A DNA stretch of 64,000 bases from Neurospora intermedia (lineage: Eukaryota > Ascomycota > Sordariomycetes > Sordariales > Sordariaceae), in assembly GCA_037102815.1 (NCBI GenBank), contig BTPP01000007.1, positions 1,922,001-1,986,000 of the forward strand, written 5' to 3'. The position numbers were made by a program, and so were the translations under genes. Below, piece after piece: positions 38,650 through 50,699 of this stretch (position 1 is the first letter of the stretch; each line of letters starts with the position of its first letter). The notes beneath the pieces are model-generated. The model was not told where the DNA came from and searched no databases. It saw only the letters and a list, made by a program, of their open reading frames with translations.

Positions 38650-39094
38650 TCGGGTAAATTATTATTTATAACGGCCGCCGACGTTGTATTCCGGATATTA
38701 TAATTACTCTATTACCGGTGAACCGAATATTATACTAAATTTAACAGTATTAATAAAGATTTCAGGATATTAATATAATTAAACCCTATAGCTTCTTTTA
38801 AGGGAAAATCTATTATTATTTACAATGGCCGCCGATGCTGTATTTAGAGCGTTATAGCTACTTCGCTAGCAGCGAACCGAATACTATATTAAGTTTAAAA
38901 ATATTAATAAGTATTTTAGGATACTAATACAATTAAACCTTGGGGTTTCTTTTAGGGGAAACCTACTGTTATTCGCAACGGCCGCCGACGTTATATTTAA
39001 AGCGCTATAACTATTTTACTAACAGCGAATTAAATACTATATTAAATTTAAAAGTATCAATAAGTATTTTGGGATATTAATATAATTAAACCTT
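38650..39094 (+). repeat. Tandem repeat of about 153 bp, 2.9 copies
   Basis: Three successive units are aligned on the word ACGGCCGCCGACG, which starts at 38671, 38825 (as ATGGCCGCCG) and 38978, giving periods of 154 and 153 bp. The units differ mainly by C/T and G/A changes. A period of 153 is a multiple of three, and the frame stays open-like through the units, so this may be an internal duplication in a former coding region; one unit edge reads like LLIDSG. The function is unknown. Confidence 0.75.
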
Positions 39095-39752
39095 ATCAAA
39101 ACGCCTATGCCCTTACGAGAAGGCAATGTCCGGGGCCCAAACGTGTTATAGCTGTCGTAGACCTATCCTAGAGGTCGTGGTGCTATAGGCCCCACATCGT
39201 CGCGAGGAAGGCGCGGCGGTTCTATCTATAATAGGCTAGAATGTAGAAATTTACCCGTCTTAGCACGTCTTAACAGTCCTAAATAAGCAACTCTTAGCGC
39301 TAAGCAAGATACGGTTTTGATAGTATACGCAAATAGTATTGTATTTAATATATTTAAACATCTATATCTATATATTAATTATATATATTAAAATACAAAA
39401 GGTATTATTCAATATAGCTTAATTTACTATATCCCCTATATTATTTATATCAAAATGTAGCGTAAAATGCGGCGTACGTAGTATTATAAATAAAATCCCG
39501 TTAAAATAGTTATGTAGCCGTTTCGTAGTTTTGTATACGACTATGGCTCGGGTTCGCAGTAAATCTGATACTTCTAGCAAATCTAGCAGCCCGACCGTCT
39601 AGCAGCCCGACCGTCTAGTACTCCTAGTAAGTTAGTACACCGGCACTACCACTATTTATATTATTACTAAATCCACCACTTTCAATTAATAATACTCTTT
39701 TATCAATACTAATATTATTTTATTGTTATAATCATCGTATAATACTAGGAAT
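39095..39752. other. Mixed AT-rich DNA between the tandem repeat and MULE-3
   Basis: Contains a moderately GC-rich patch at about 39,090-39,330 and a short direct duplication of AGCAGCCCGACCGTCT (39,586-39,616). No gene recognised. Confidence 0.35.
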
Positions 39753-39761
39753 TATTTAGAA

Positions 39762-42700
39762 GAGACTCCCTCGGCGTGCAGTGTCATTTTCCTACATGTG
39801 CAGTGTACACTGCACAGATAAGGGTCTATATAATACTATTCCTACGCGTGCAGTATTACTATCATCCCTAACCCTGAAGAACCATACCACCAACTCGCTT
39901 ACCTTAGCGATTTGAGCATTGCAGCTATCGTAAAGCTACAATGTGCGCGATTTTTTCCCATCAACGTAGAAGTACGAGATTAGCAACTTAGTGTAAACCC
40001 GACTACTAAACTACTATAACTTTACAACAACATAGCGTATCAATACGATTTCAATGTTAATATACTTATCGCAATATATACTATCTACTTATACTAACAG
40101 TCGATTCTACAGTATATCGGCTATCGAAATTAATAGCGATTCTAACTCCCACTATTCGAATAGTTCAAATAAGTTTATTCCTACCTTTCCCGCCCCCGTT
40201 ACCTCTACCCAACCGCTAAGCGATAAATTTTATAGTAAGGAGAGTTCTATTAATTCTAATTCTAAATCTTTATACAACGATATACCTAACCTAATAACGG
40301 AAGATATTACACTATACCCGCTTACTTCTATATAGGAAGTATAAGAAATATTTAATAATTAGGGGCGGAACTATAACGTAGCCTTTATACGTAGCTAAGT
40401 AGTAAATTATCGGTAGAGTAAATTAATATATTATTATTTACTCTATAACTGTTATAGTAAGCCTAAACCTTCTACTATTAAGCTTAGGAAGACGAGGACT
40501 AGAAAGTATAATTATTAATAGGCTAGTACTATAATTGCCCTTAAGTAAAATAATTGGAAATGGATTTATCGACCCTCTACCGACTTAGTACATTATATAT
40601 ACAATTATCTACCGTCGATATATAGCTCTACCTATCCCTAATACCGCAAAAGAACCGATAAAGTATTTAAGAGAGTTATTACTTTATCTTACCAACCCGG
40701 TATTTAGCCAAAGGATATTTTATCTATTATTAAAAGAGAGTTCAAGGGTAGTATATATACTTTGAAAAATATTAATAATTAGCGCTAGCTTTTTAATAAG
40801 AAGTAGTGGTAGAACTATAAAGATACAATAATACTTATTAAGCTCTTTGACGGATTTAAAGTTCTTTATATCGTTGAGTAGGCTAGCGATGATCTAGACC
40901 GTCTATTCTACCTTACATAGTCTTTTGAGTATAGTCTTTACTACTAGTAAAAATTCCCTAAATACTTAAGTATTAATAATACTTATAAGACGAACCGTTA
41001 TAGGTATCCTTTAACCATCGTTATTAGTATAATTAATACTAACTCCATCTACTCTACTACTTTTAGTTTTATTAATAATAAGAGAGTTAATAGCTTTACA
41101 TAATTGATAAGTACGTTTAAGAAACTATATATTAAAGCTAGGGCATCGAAGCTAGAAGCTATTATTACAAACTTTAATAACCAAATAAAAATAGCTATTA
41201 CAGCAATATTCCCTAATATATAATAATAGATCTATATCTTTTATATTAACCGTAATATTCTCTTGCAAATAAAGAAGAAGTAAAAGCGGGTTAATAGAGA
41301 AGGGAGCTTAGACGAGGACGAGGGAGAGTGAGAGCCGGTTCGTTTTAATCAAACCGACGAAGATATTTTGGCTAGAAATTGAAGCTATAATAATACCCCT
41401 AGTACTACCTCTAGTAAGTATACTTATTGTAACTTTATCGAATTCTAGAAGACTATTATTTTTGCCCCTAATAAGGCTATATTTATATAGCGATAGAAGT
41501 AGTTAATTAGCGATTTTACTAATTAGTAGAAAATATTACTATATTTACAAGAGACGTATATACTATACCGTTACTAATAGGCTCGCTATTATATATTTCA
41601 ATATTGTAATTTCGGGTTTATAGTTACATCCCCCAACAAATCTACTAACTACCGTATTAAAGGGTATTTAATTAGTAGTAAAAGTAATTTATTTACTCTC
41701 TTTAAATTTATTTATACTATAACTAAAAGGGAGTATAACTAGTATATTAAAGAGATTGCTAATTAAAATATTAAAATACGTGGTGAATTTACTAGGCTAG
41801 GGATAGAGGTATTAGGAGATTTACCCTAACGGATTATATATCGTAATCTTAATTTTATCCGCCGTTAATTACGTATTACCCAATTTAAAATACCTTTAAA
41901 ATTAAGGCAAAAACTAATATAAGATCTAGGAAAATATAACTATACTATTTAAAAATAGTATAGTATACTCTATTGCTACAAAATATTAACTAAACTTATA
42001 ATCAAATCCCAATTTGGCCGTTGGGATATTCATTATCGCTATTATATCCGGACTCTACTAGTACGTATTATCCTTTTATATTTACTTTCTTCGATTACTA
42101 ACTTTAGTATTAGAGTAAATATAATCCTTATTCCCGTATTAAGGACCCTAAAATTACTAATAAAACGAAAGGACGGCTAAAGAATAGTACAGTAGAATTA
42201 CTACAAGACTAGTAAATTCCTAAGACTAAGAAAGAGAAGGGTAGGGACTAAGGGAGAAGGAAGAAGAGGAAGAGTAATTAGATATTAAAGCTATTACTCC
42301 GCTGGCGGTAATCTTAATTTGAGATAATCGATAAGGTTAGTATAGGTAATAAAGATTCGGATAAGGCTTCTACTATAAGTTCTACTATCGAAGTACAACT
42401 AGAATCACCTTTATTATTAAATATTAAGCGGGACCTTCAAATTACTATACCCTCGAACGATCCCCTTACTCTCTCAAACTTTAATAAATAGCCTACCCGC
42501 AAGAAACGTACTATAGTACGTTCCTCAATACTTCGAGCTATAATTAGGAGCGGTAGGATTATTAAACTATTAAGGAAGAAGCTAGAAAAGTAAAAGATTA
42601 ATATAGTCTAATTACCGTACCTTACCTTAGTTAGATCTACTACTCTAATTCACTACCCTTCAACACTATTAACCCATCACCAGTAACCCATTACTACAGT

Positions 42701-42847
42701 AAATAAATTAAATCCAACACCACGGGGAATATCTACAGGGTTAGGGATAACAGTGACACTGCACGCGTAGGAATAGCACTATATAGACCCTTATCTGTTC
42801 AGTAACTGCACACGGAGGAAAACGACACTGCACGCCGAGGGAGTCTC
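39762..42847 (+). mobile_element. MULE-3, Mutator-like transposon with palindromic ends
   Basis: A 3,086 bp element with inverted repeats of about 105 bp starting GAGACTCCCTCGGCGTGCAG at 39762 and ending at 42847. A perfect 9 bp TSD TATTTAGAA flanks it (39753-39761 and 42848-42856). The left end has the perfect palindrome TGTGCAGTGTACACTGCACA at 39797-39816, 35 bp from the tip. Plus-strand coding traces at about 40,050-42,200 fit a MULE transposase: NTYKTNRYRYPL near 40,980, then an acidic-alanine helix, AIFPN and a HINRN-like block near 41,200-41,260. The first 93 codons (40,054-40,335) are open. Dozens of RIP-type stops lie in the rest. Confidence 0.9.
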
Positions 42848-42973
42848 TATTTAGAATTGTTAATATCCGTTAATTCCAAGCCTTCAAACGATAGTACGGC
42901 CGTTTGTACGACTTTCGGTAAAGTATATTCAATTGTTACTTATTATTTCCTCGTTTGCGGGCCTTATTAAAGG

Positions 42974-43482
42974 AGAGATACTCGGCGGGCAGTGTCAAAA
43001 AATATCCGGGCAGTACTATAGTAATCCCTAACGCTAATAAACTCCAATTCAATACGTTTAACTTGACGATTTGCAGCTATTATAAATCTTATTATCATTG
43101 AAATTTACTATACTATACCCGCTTGAGTAGTAAGACCGTACAAACTAACTACTATAAATCCATCACGAATAATTATATTAATACAATTTCAGTATTGGTA
43201 AGCTCCTTACAATATATCTTATTTATAGTTAGTCTTTTTTTTGTTAAGTAAAATATCTATTATTGAGCTTAATAGTAATTTAGAGTAGAAGTAATTAATT
43301 ATTTGAATGCTAGTCTTTATACGCTTGATAATATTATATACTCAGTCACACAATACCAACGGATACTATAAAGTTAGGGTTTACGATAGCACTGCCCGCG
43401 GAGAAGTATTAGACTGGATATAGTTATACGGGCAGTATACACTGCACGGATAATTTTTGACACTGCCCGCCGAGTACGTCTC
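42974..43482. mobile_element. MITE D, about 509 bp, MULE-3 family ends
   Basis: Inverted repeats start with ACTCGGCGGGCAGTGTCA a few bases inside each tip, with a two-base length difference at the extreme ends. The probable 9 bp TSD is TATTAAAGG at 42965-42973 and TATTAAAGA at 43483-43491, identical except for one G/A change. The right end has CGGGCAGTATACACTGCACG at 43429-43448, the same palindromic site as in MITE C and MULE-3, with two changes. No coding capacity. The exact left tip is uncertain by one or two bases. Confidence 0.8.
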
Positions 43483-43491
43483 TATTAAAGA

Positions 43492-44091
43492 AGGTGTAAT
43501 ACTACTACCAACGACCGTTACTCTAAATTACCCTACTACCTTCCATCTTTTAATACTAATAAAGTAGTTGTAATACTATTTATCTATCGACCCTACCATA
43601 AATCCGACCGTCAATTAGACCGACGGAAATTTTTAATATTTATTAGCTCCCTCCTAGAAGGGTAAAATGGTTTTCAGACACCGATGCGTTGCTGGATCCC
43701 TAGTCCAAGCAACGCCCGCTATATTACTGAAGCGTAGATTTCTATATCTCTTACTATTCCCGCTCTTCATTCGGACGGCTACAGCCGTCCTCACCCAATC
43801 GCTCTACATTACTTCATTGCTTCATTGCTTCATTGCTTCATTGCTTCATTGCTTCATTGCTTCATTGCTTCATTGCTTCATTGCTTCATTGCTTCATTGC
43901 TTCATTGCTTCATTGCTTCATTGCTTCATTGCTTCATCATAGCAGCCGGACCCCCATCTGGACATACCATCACGCGACAGTCCTTCGACGGTCTATAGCT
44001 CCTTCCGGTACCTCGGTGAAAAACCGACTCGATACAATTATTTAGAGCGAACCGTCCTAAGACCGTAGGTTTCAATCTATATTTGGCAGGT
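43492..44091. other. GC-balanced segment with an octamer microsatellite
   Basis: From about 43,660 the sequence is little affected by RIP. It has an 8 bp stem palindrome (43773-43790, GGACGGCT...AGCCGTCC) followed by the octamer array. The 91-codon frame at 43,667-43,942 is largely created by the array and is not counted as a gene. Confidence 0.45.
43813..43937 (+). repeat. Perfect (TTCATTGC)n array, about 15.6 copies
   Basis: 125 bp of uninterrupted octamer repeat. All copies are identical although the sequence on both sides beyond the local island is heavily mutated, so the array expanded or was homogenised recently. Confidence 0.97.
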
Positions 44092-44099
44092 CAAACCTA

Positions 44100-47000
44100 G
44101 AGAAAGCCTACGTACACCCACCCCAAACCTTCCCATACCCAATTTCACCCAATGTCAGCTGTCATATAAATTATCGAGTTTTAGCGGTATTTTTGACCGT
44201 TTTACATGTATCACAACATCTGAATCACCCCCCCATGTAAATCACCATATAATTTAACATCCCCACAACCCAAATTTCGTAATACATCTATAGTGTTGAG
44301 CTCGTATACCAATCTACTCTATAGTCTACTCTATAGTCTAAATACTAACGTTTGACAGCTTAGACAGTTCGTTAGATAAGGCAGTTAATGATATTTTAAT
44401 AGCTTCCTCCTCCCTCCTCGCTCCCTTTCGCCGCTGTGCTTCCTGTACCCTCTCCTCCTAATACTAACCTAATTCTCATTGTTATTATCCTCCCCATTGT
44501 TATTAATTACAATACAGTTGCGTGCCTTACTTTGACTATTACGTGTATTTATCTCTTTAATACTATTGCCCAGTCCGTATTGTAAATAATTATAATGTGC
44601 TAAAGTTTGTATAGGCGCGGTATTCTTAGATTTACCTCGGGGGGCTATAGGTTTAACCTTCTTGCCCTAGGTTATTCGGGTAGTTATTTAAGCGGGTAAC
44701 TTACTAGGTAGAATAGCTTCGTCGTTAAATAGACCGCCCTACTTAGGAGGTCGGCCCTTTAGTATACCTTAGATAGCTAAATGAAGTTGTAGATACTTAT
44801 CTACTGTATCCTAGTATAATAATTAATATAGGGAGGGACCGGGAGTATTAGTATAAATACTTATACATTATTGAATAAAATGCCAAATCGGGTAACAATT
44901 GGCTTTAATACTTAAAACTGACTTACCCTCTTCCTTTTTAATTTCTATTTTATAAGCGTAAGGTAATTTATACTAGGATTTGAACTGCCGTATATAGGGT
45001 TTAAAATTAGTACTAGGAAGTTTCGTAGTTGGTTGGCTAGTTTAAAGCTAGTAATATTAATAATTAAGTGGTTTATATACTTAAGTAGTAATATTAAGGG
45101 GGGTATTGCCCACCTAGGGATGCCTATTCCAATTTATATGTATTTATAAAGACGAAGAAGCGATAATCTCTTTGAAATAGATATAACGGCGGTTAATATA
45201 TTGGGTATATACCTAGTATAGATTTACTAAATTACTACGAGTAGATAAACTATACAATTTGAATGAGCTATTATTAGATTTATTCGGCGATATAGTTCTT
45301 TGCTTATAATTGAAGTAATTTTTAGTATAATAGCCTGCCTATTCTATTTTGTAAGGGAGTAAATTAATTGTAATCTATTTAATAATAGTTTCCTGTACTT
45401 CCCTAAATCAATAATATAGAAGCAATAAAGTAACTTTAAACTCTAGGATCGATGGGGTATAGATTATATATTACTAAACGTAAAAGAACTTTATTCTAGT
45501 ATTAGCAGCCTTTTTAGGAAGCGGACCTAAGTTAACTTACGTTCTAGTAATTATTTTGACCTTCTTATATATATAGTGGATTCGATCGATATTATTTTTA
45601 TTATATTGAACTATAGCCTCTTAGTATAATTATTATACCGCCGCTTAGTTACTAATAGAATTGGCTAAAGACTTAGAAGAGTCTTTATTATTATTTTAGT
45701 CCTTTTTGAATTGCTTAGTAAAGTTATTATTATTTTGTACTATACGTTCCTAATTGTTTTTGAAGTGTTTAATAATATTGTAATTAATGTACTATACGTA
45801 TTATCAACGTTGGGTAGTTGGGAATATTCGATTAATAGTTCTAATAAGTTGGGCGTTACTGTCGGTAATAATTACAATCGGCGTAGGGATATTGAATTTA
45901 TCGGTAGTCTTTTTAATATACTTAATTAATTAATTAAACCCCTTGTCCCTCTCGTTATTAAGTACTACTTAAAAGATTATTATTAACGACTTTTTAGAGG
46001 TTAGTATAATACTCTATATAGTTGGTATATAATACCGATTAGTTTTTATATATAGTATCGAATAGTAAGTAGTATAAATATTGCTTCTATAATCTCTATT
46101 ACTTCCTTATAAGCTAGAGGGTATAGTGTAGTATATTAGGCTCTTTATTTTCGTTATTATCCCTATTACTATTTCTCTAATTGTAGTAATTAAAGTCTAT
46201 ATACTTAATTGCAATAGGCTCGTAGGTCTCGAATAGACGAATAAATACCTAAGTATTTTAATAGCCCCCTCTTTCTTCCTTGCGTAGCCGTTGCCGGCTA
46301 TTATCCAAGTCCTTATATATAAGTAGGCAGTATAGAAGCTTAGCTTTAACCGTTGCGTAGATAGTATATATAGTTAGCTCCCGTTGCGTAAGAAGATTAT
46401 TAATATAACTAACTTCCTCGTTAATTAACGACCTAGTACGGAATATTCAATAACCGCCTAACTAATATAATAGAGGATGCCCTTTATACGTATAATCCTT
46501 CGTTCGTATTATATAACTATAATTATTCTTCTTTAAGGACTAAACGATAATGCGGAAGGGATAGTCGGGCGCAAATTTCTTAGTAGTTATATATCGTTTT
46601 TTATAGGGATTCGAAGGTATTTATTTTAATAGTTGAATATAATTATAGTATAATACTGCGCGTTAGGGAGTCCTTATACCTATTTACTATAATATAGAAG
46701 TTTTAGGGAAATAATCGGTACGCTCTATTAAAACGCTAAAGCGGTAGCGACGGTATATGTAACAGGTTTGCCAGAGTAGTATACAGCGAGCAGTCGTGTG
46801 TAGTCGAAATGCTATATTCGACGAAGAGAGCAAAAGGGAAGACTGTACTAGAAGGGTGCAGTCTGGAGAAGGTTTTGTACAGGGCGCTAAGACCGCACGG
46901 ACCAAACAAATATATAAATCCAACCAACTAGAAGGCTCGTATCCTTATCGATATAGCCGGTCCCGGTTTAGTAGATTTAGTAAAGCTAAATTTTTAATTT

Positions 47001-49438
47001 TAGGCGCTAACCCTATAATATTACCCCCCTACTCCCCTTTGGGGAGCCCGGTCCGCTATATATATAGAATCGCTATATATACTAAAAATAATTAAAATCC
47101 CCTACAACCGCTCCTAGTTAAATTGCCTAATTAAATAGGTACAAGTATTAATAATATTAAAAAAGAAAGATCTCTCTATTTAAACCCCCAAATAAACGTT
47201 GTGCAATTCCCTACCCTTTACCCGAATTAGTATTATTACCCTTATAGAGTTATACCCCGGCCGAGGTACTAAAATTGAATTAGGGTATATTTCTAAACTT
47301 TACTTATCCGGGGACTACTTACTATACTATTTTAGTAATTTATAGCAGAAACGAATTAAATTAAGGTTATTACTTAATACTTTATATTATTCTACTTCTT
47401 CTACTAGTAGGAATTACCCCTTCCCTCGCTAAAGAATAACCTTAATAAATCCTTTATACTTATAAAATATCATATTTATTACCCTCTAACGGTTGTATAT
47501 TGTAATAAATATGGTTATTAAATTAATTATACTTAGAGGGGTAGAATTAAGACTAATTATACGCCCGGTTAGTAGGTTATACGTTTAAAATAATTATTAG
47601 CAGTCCTTCCTTTACGGATTTAATAAACCTCCCTCTACTATAGTTTTATTGGGGTTGTCTCTAACGAGTCTTTATTTAATTTAAGTCTTTTCCTCCTTTA
47701 GAATCGCTATTGTAGTTATTTAAACCCCCACCGGGTTACAGCCGGACTATATTTATCTTTATAAATAACTATAGGCACTTTTTAAATTAATATAAACTAT
47801 TATTATAGTTAGTATATTTACCCTCCTTCTTCTACTTATTTTTCTACTTTTATAATAATAATAATTTTAATATTATTATTAAAGTATTAATAAAAGTATT
47901 TATAGGATTACTAACGTTATTATTATTAATTTATTACTTCGATATTAAAGCGAAAAGGAAGGAATTGCTACTAAAATAGCGAAGGTAGTCTAATAGTAAG
48001 GAATACTATTTAGGTACGTCGGTTCGGTCGGAGAGCCTCTATTTCCAATTGTTATTTAAAGTAGCGGTAAATTAATTAATTTTAATTATTTTTAACTAAG
48101 AATTAGTACGGGTATAGTAGAATACTTCTTTAAATCGAATAAGGAAAGTTATTATTAATTCGCTTAACTTCTAACGAAGTTAGTAGAACTTTTAATTAGC
48201 TCTTCTAACTATATTAGGGTCCTTATATATTAACCTAAATTTTAAGAATAATTTAGGAGGCAATTATAAACCGTAGGTAGCGAAAATAATAAGTAGCTTT
48301 TTAATAATAAGCAATAGGTAGGTGAGTAAATAATAAAATTGTACTTCTATACTACTAATAGTAGGTTTATTTATATAGAGTTTAATTTATACGTTTAGAA
48401 CCTAAATTTCGAATTCTTCTTTACTCCTTAAGAACCTTTCAAATTAGGGAAGTACTTACTTTAGTATAACGGCGGGCTTTAAAATAACTTCGGTTAATAA
48501 CGTTTAAAAGGTAATTATAAATTACTATAAACGTTTTTAGGGATTTTACAATTAAAGGATCGCAAAAAAGGCAGTTAATAATATTATCATATATAGGGGG
48601 AAACTCTTTAAGCGTACTTATAAAAGAATAATAATAATGATTTAAAAAGAGGGTCAAATATAATATAACGGGTCTACTAAAGTATTGTACAGCGAATAAT
48701 TGTATATAGTTAAAATACTATATTTGACGAAGAGAGTAAAAGGGAAGACTGCACCAGAAGGGTGCAGTCTAGAGAAGGTTTTGTATAGGGCGCTAAGACC
48801 GTACGGACTAAGCAAATATGTGGATCCAACCAACCAGAAGGCTCGCATCCTTATCGATACGGCCGGTCCCGGTTTGGCAGACTTGGCAAAGCCAAGTCTT
48901 CAATCCTGGGCGCTAGCCCTATAATAGTATATATTAATAATGGTTTAATATATATTACCGAAGGAGTTTTAAGGAGGGAGGGCGAAGATCGGGTCGTTAG
49001 CGGGTATAACCTATTCAATATCGTAGTTAAATAAAGTATTATTAGTAAAGGTGACCGATAAAGTAATTGAATTACAATAGCGAGGTTGTATAGATAGAGG
49101 AGCGTCGGTAAAAAATATCTATATTAATTATTAATAGTTAAATACAATTAAGGGGGATTGTAGACGGTTGAAATTAATTGATTTGAGCGAGATTACGTAC
49201 GTTGGGGGTGTTGTATTACGACGTGCGATAGCTGGCGGTGTAAAATGGGTGCAAATGACCGTGTGAAAAGGCGTGAAAGAAATGACCAAGTTAGAGTCGA
49301 TGTTGCGTATATTGAAAAGACGAAATTTTGCGGGTAAAAACGAGGATTTCAATGTCAGGTGTCATCCAGCTGTCAGATCCACTTTTTTACGGTTTCTGGG
49401 TATGGGAAGGTTTGGGGTGGGTGCACGTAGGCTTTCTC
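44100..49438 (-). mobile_element. MULE-2, Mutator-like transposon carrying LTR-A copy 2
   Basis: Inverted repeats of 42 bp with one mismatch start GAGAAAGCCTACGTGCACCC (left copy with A for G) at 44100 and end at 49438. Perfect 8 bp TSDs CAAACCTA lie at 44092-44099 and 49439-49446. Without the LTR insertion the element is 3,165 bp. Minus-strand traces at about 46,650-44,640 fit a MULE transposase: PTPIVIITDSN followed by RIFPTTQRQ-like blocks near 45,540-45,680, and a Lys/Arg-rich C-terminal part with KGRPPK near 44,760. The interior is RIP-mutated, whereas the outer 250-300 bp on the right are clean. Confidence 0.88.
46758..48926 (-). mobile_element. Short LTR retrotransposon, copy 2 (LTR-A), inside MULE-2
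   Basis: A fossil LTR element in reverse orientation. Its 3' LTR is 46758-47020 and its 5' LTR 48664-48926, both 263 bp. The TSD GTATA lies at 46753-46757 and 48927-48931. The internal region is again 1,643 bp, as in copy 1. The complement of the purine tract lies at about 47,021-47,040. The internal sequence differs from copy 1 mostly by transitions at different sites, so the two copies seem to have been RIP-mutated independently. It is broken by many changes; the 5' LTR is distinctly cleaner than the 3' LTR. No superfamily could be set. Confidence 0.92.
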
Positions 49439-49446
49439 CAAACCTA

Positions 49447-50699
49447 ATACTAGTAGTCTACGGTAAGAGCTCGTACAAACTCACACTCGGTTCCGAAGGC
49501 TGCTAAATATATTAGGAAATTGCAATTAATTATATATACGAACGTACAGTTGGTGCCCTAGACTGTACGGATTGCTCTACGGACCTACTATAGCTACCTA
49601 TCCCCAATCCTATTGCCCTTAATCCTACTACCCCTACGCTCCCGCTTACCTAGCGCTTTAGCGTACGGCCCACCCCGATTCTAGTACTATACCGCTGCCC
49701 GGCCCGGCTCCCGTATTGCCGGCACTTGCAATTCTGCCGACCGGCGTTGCGCGACGGTAATAGGATGTAATGATAATATATAAAATAGAATAGACGGAAT
49801 GCTTATTTATTAAAATACTATAATTAATTAGGTAAATAGTATATTGAAGCGATATATTTACGCCGTAGTACGCCACGGGATTATATTTATAGTACTTAGC
49901 TAGCGGTATATAGAAGATAGGATACCGTCTCGCTATGGTTAAAGGACGGTTCTTTCCTAGCAACCGTCGTACAACGGTCAATTAGATTATTTTGGGAAAG
50001 AACGGTTCTCACTAGCGCTACAGTTGAGTAATAGACAACGGTTGTCTTATAGAAGCACAAATGAACCGTTCATAAACGGTAACTACGACGCAGATCAGAT
50101 TACAACTATAGGAAACTATAGGCGCTATCCTACGCTCCTACCTTCGTATAGCAATTGAAAACTATAATTACGGTACAATACGATAATTACGAAGAGTTAA
50201 TTAAATATAACGATATAAGCGATAAAGACAAAGATAAAGGAAATATTTGAATAAATATGTTAATTGTAAGCTCGCTAGGATATTGGACGATATCGCTCCT
50301 ACGATTTTAATTATATTAAACCGCTAATTATTAGGATATAAGATGTTAAGATATTGCTCTTCCAACTTTAATTACTACTAAACCTATTAGGATACGGAAT
50401 ATTATTGTTCCTTTAATTTAAATATAAACGGTACAATTAATTACTAAGGCTAATTCTAATACTAGATATAATAATCTTAGATTCTGTAATATCGATAAAT
50501 TTATTGAATTATTATATATTACTATATGCTATAATATTACTATAATTGTTGAAACGTAAATTAATATAAATATAAATAATACTTTAATAAAGATTAATAT
50601 TTATAAATATTATACTAGTATCTTTATTACTGGACAAAGTATATACTAAAAGGATTTAGGATAACGAAATCAATATTGAAAACGCTCAAGGCAAAGTAA
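49447..50699. other. Mixed AT-rich DNA right of MULE-2
   Basis: A patch of moderate GC content at about 49,450-49,760 is followed by several AACGGTT/AACCGTT words in both orientations at 49,930-50,090, possibly subterminal motifs of an unrecognised element. No gene supported. Confidence 0.35.

Noticed and set aside
43667-43942. 91-codon frame with an 8-residue repeat
   Set aside because: Most of it is produced by the octamer microsatellite; no domain before or after.
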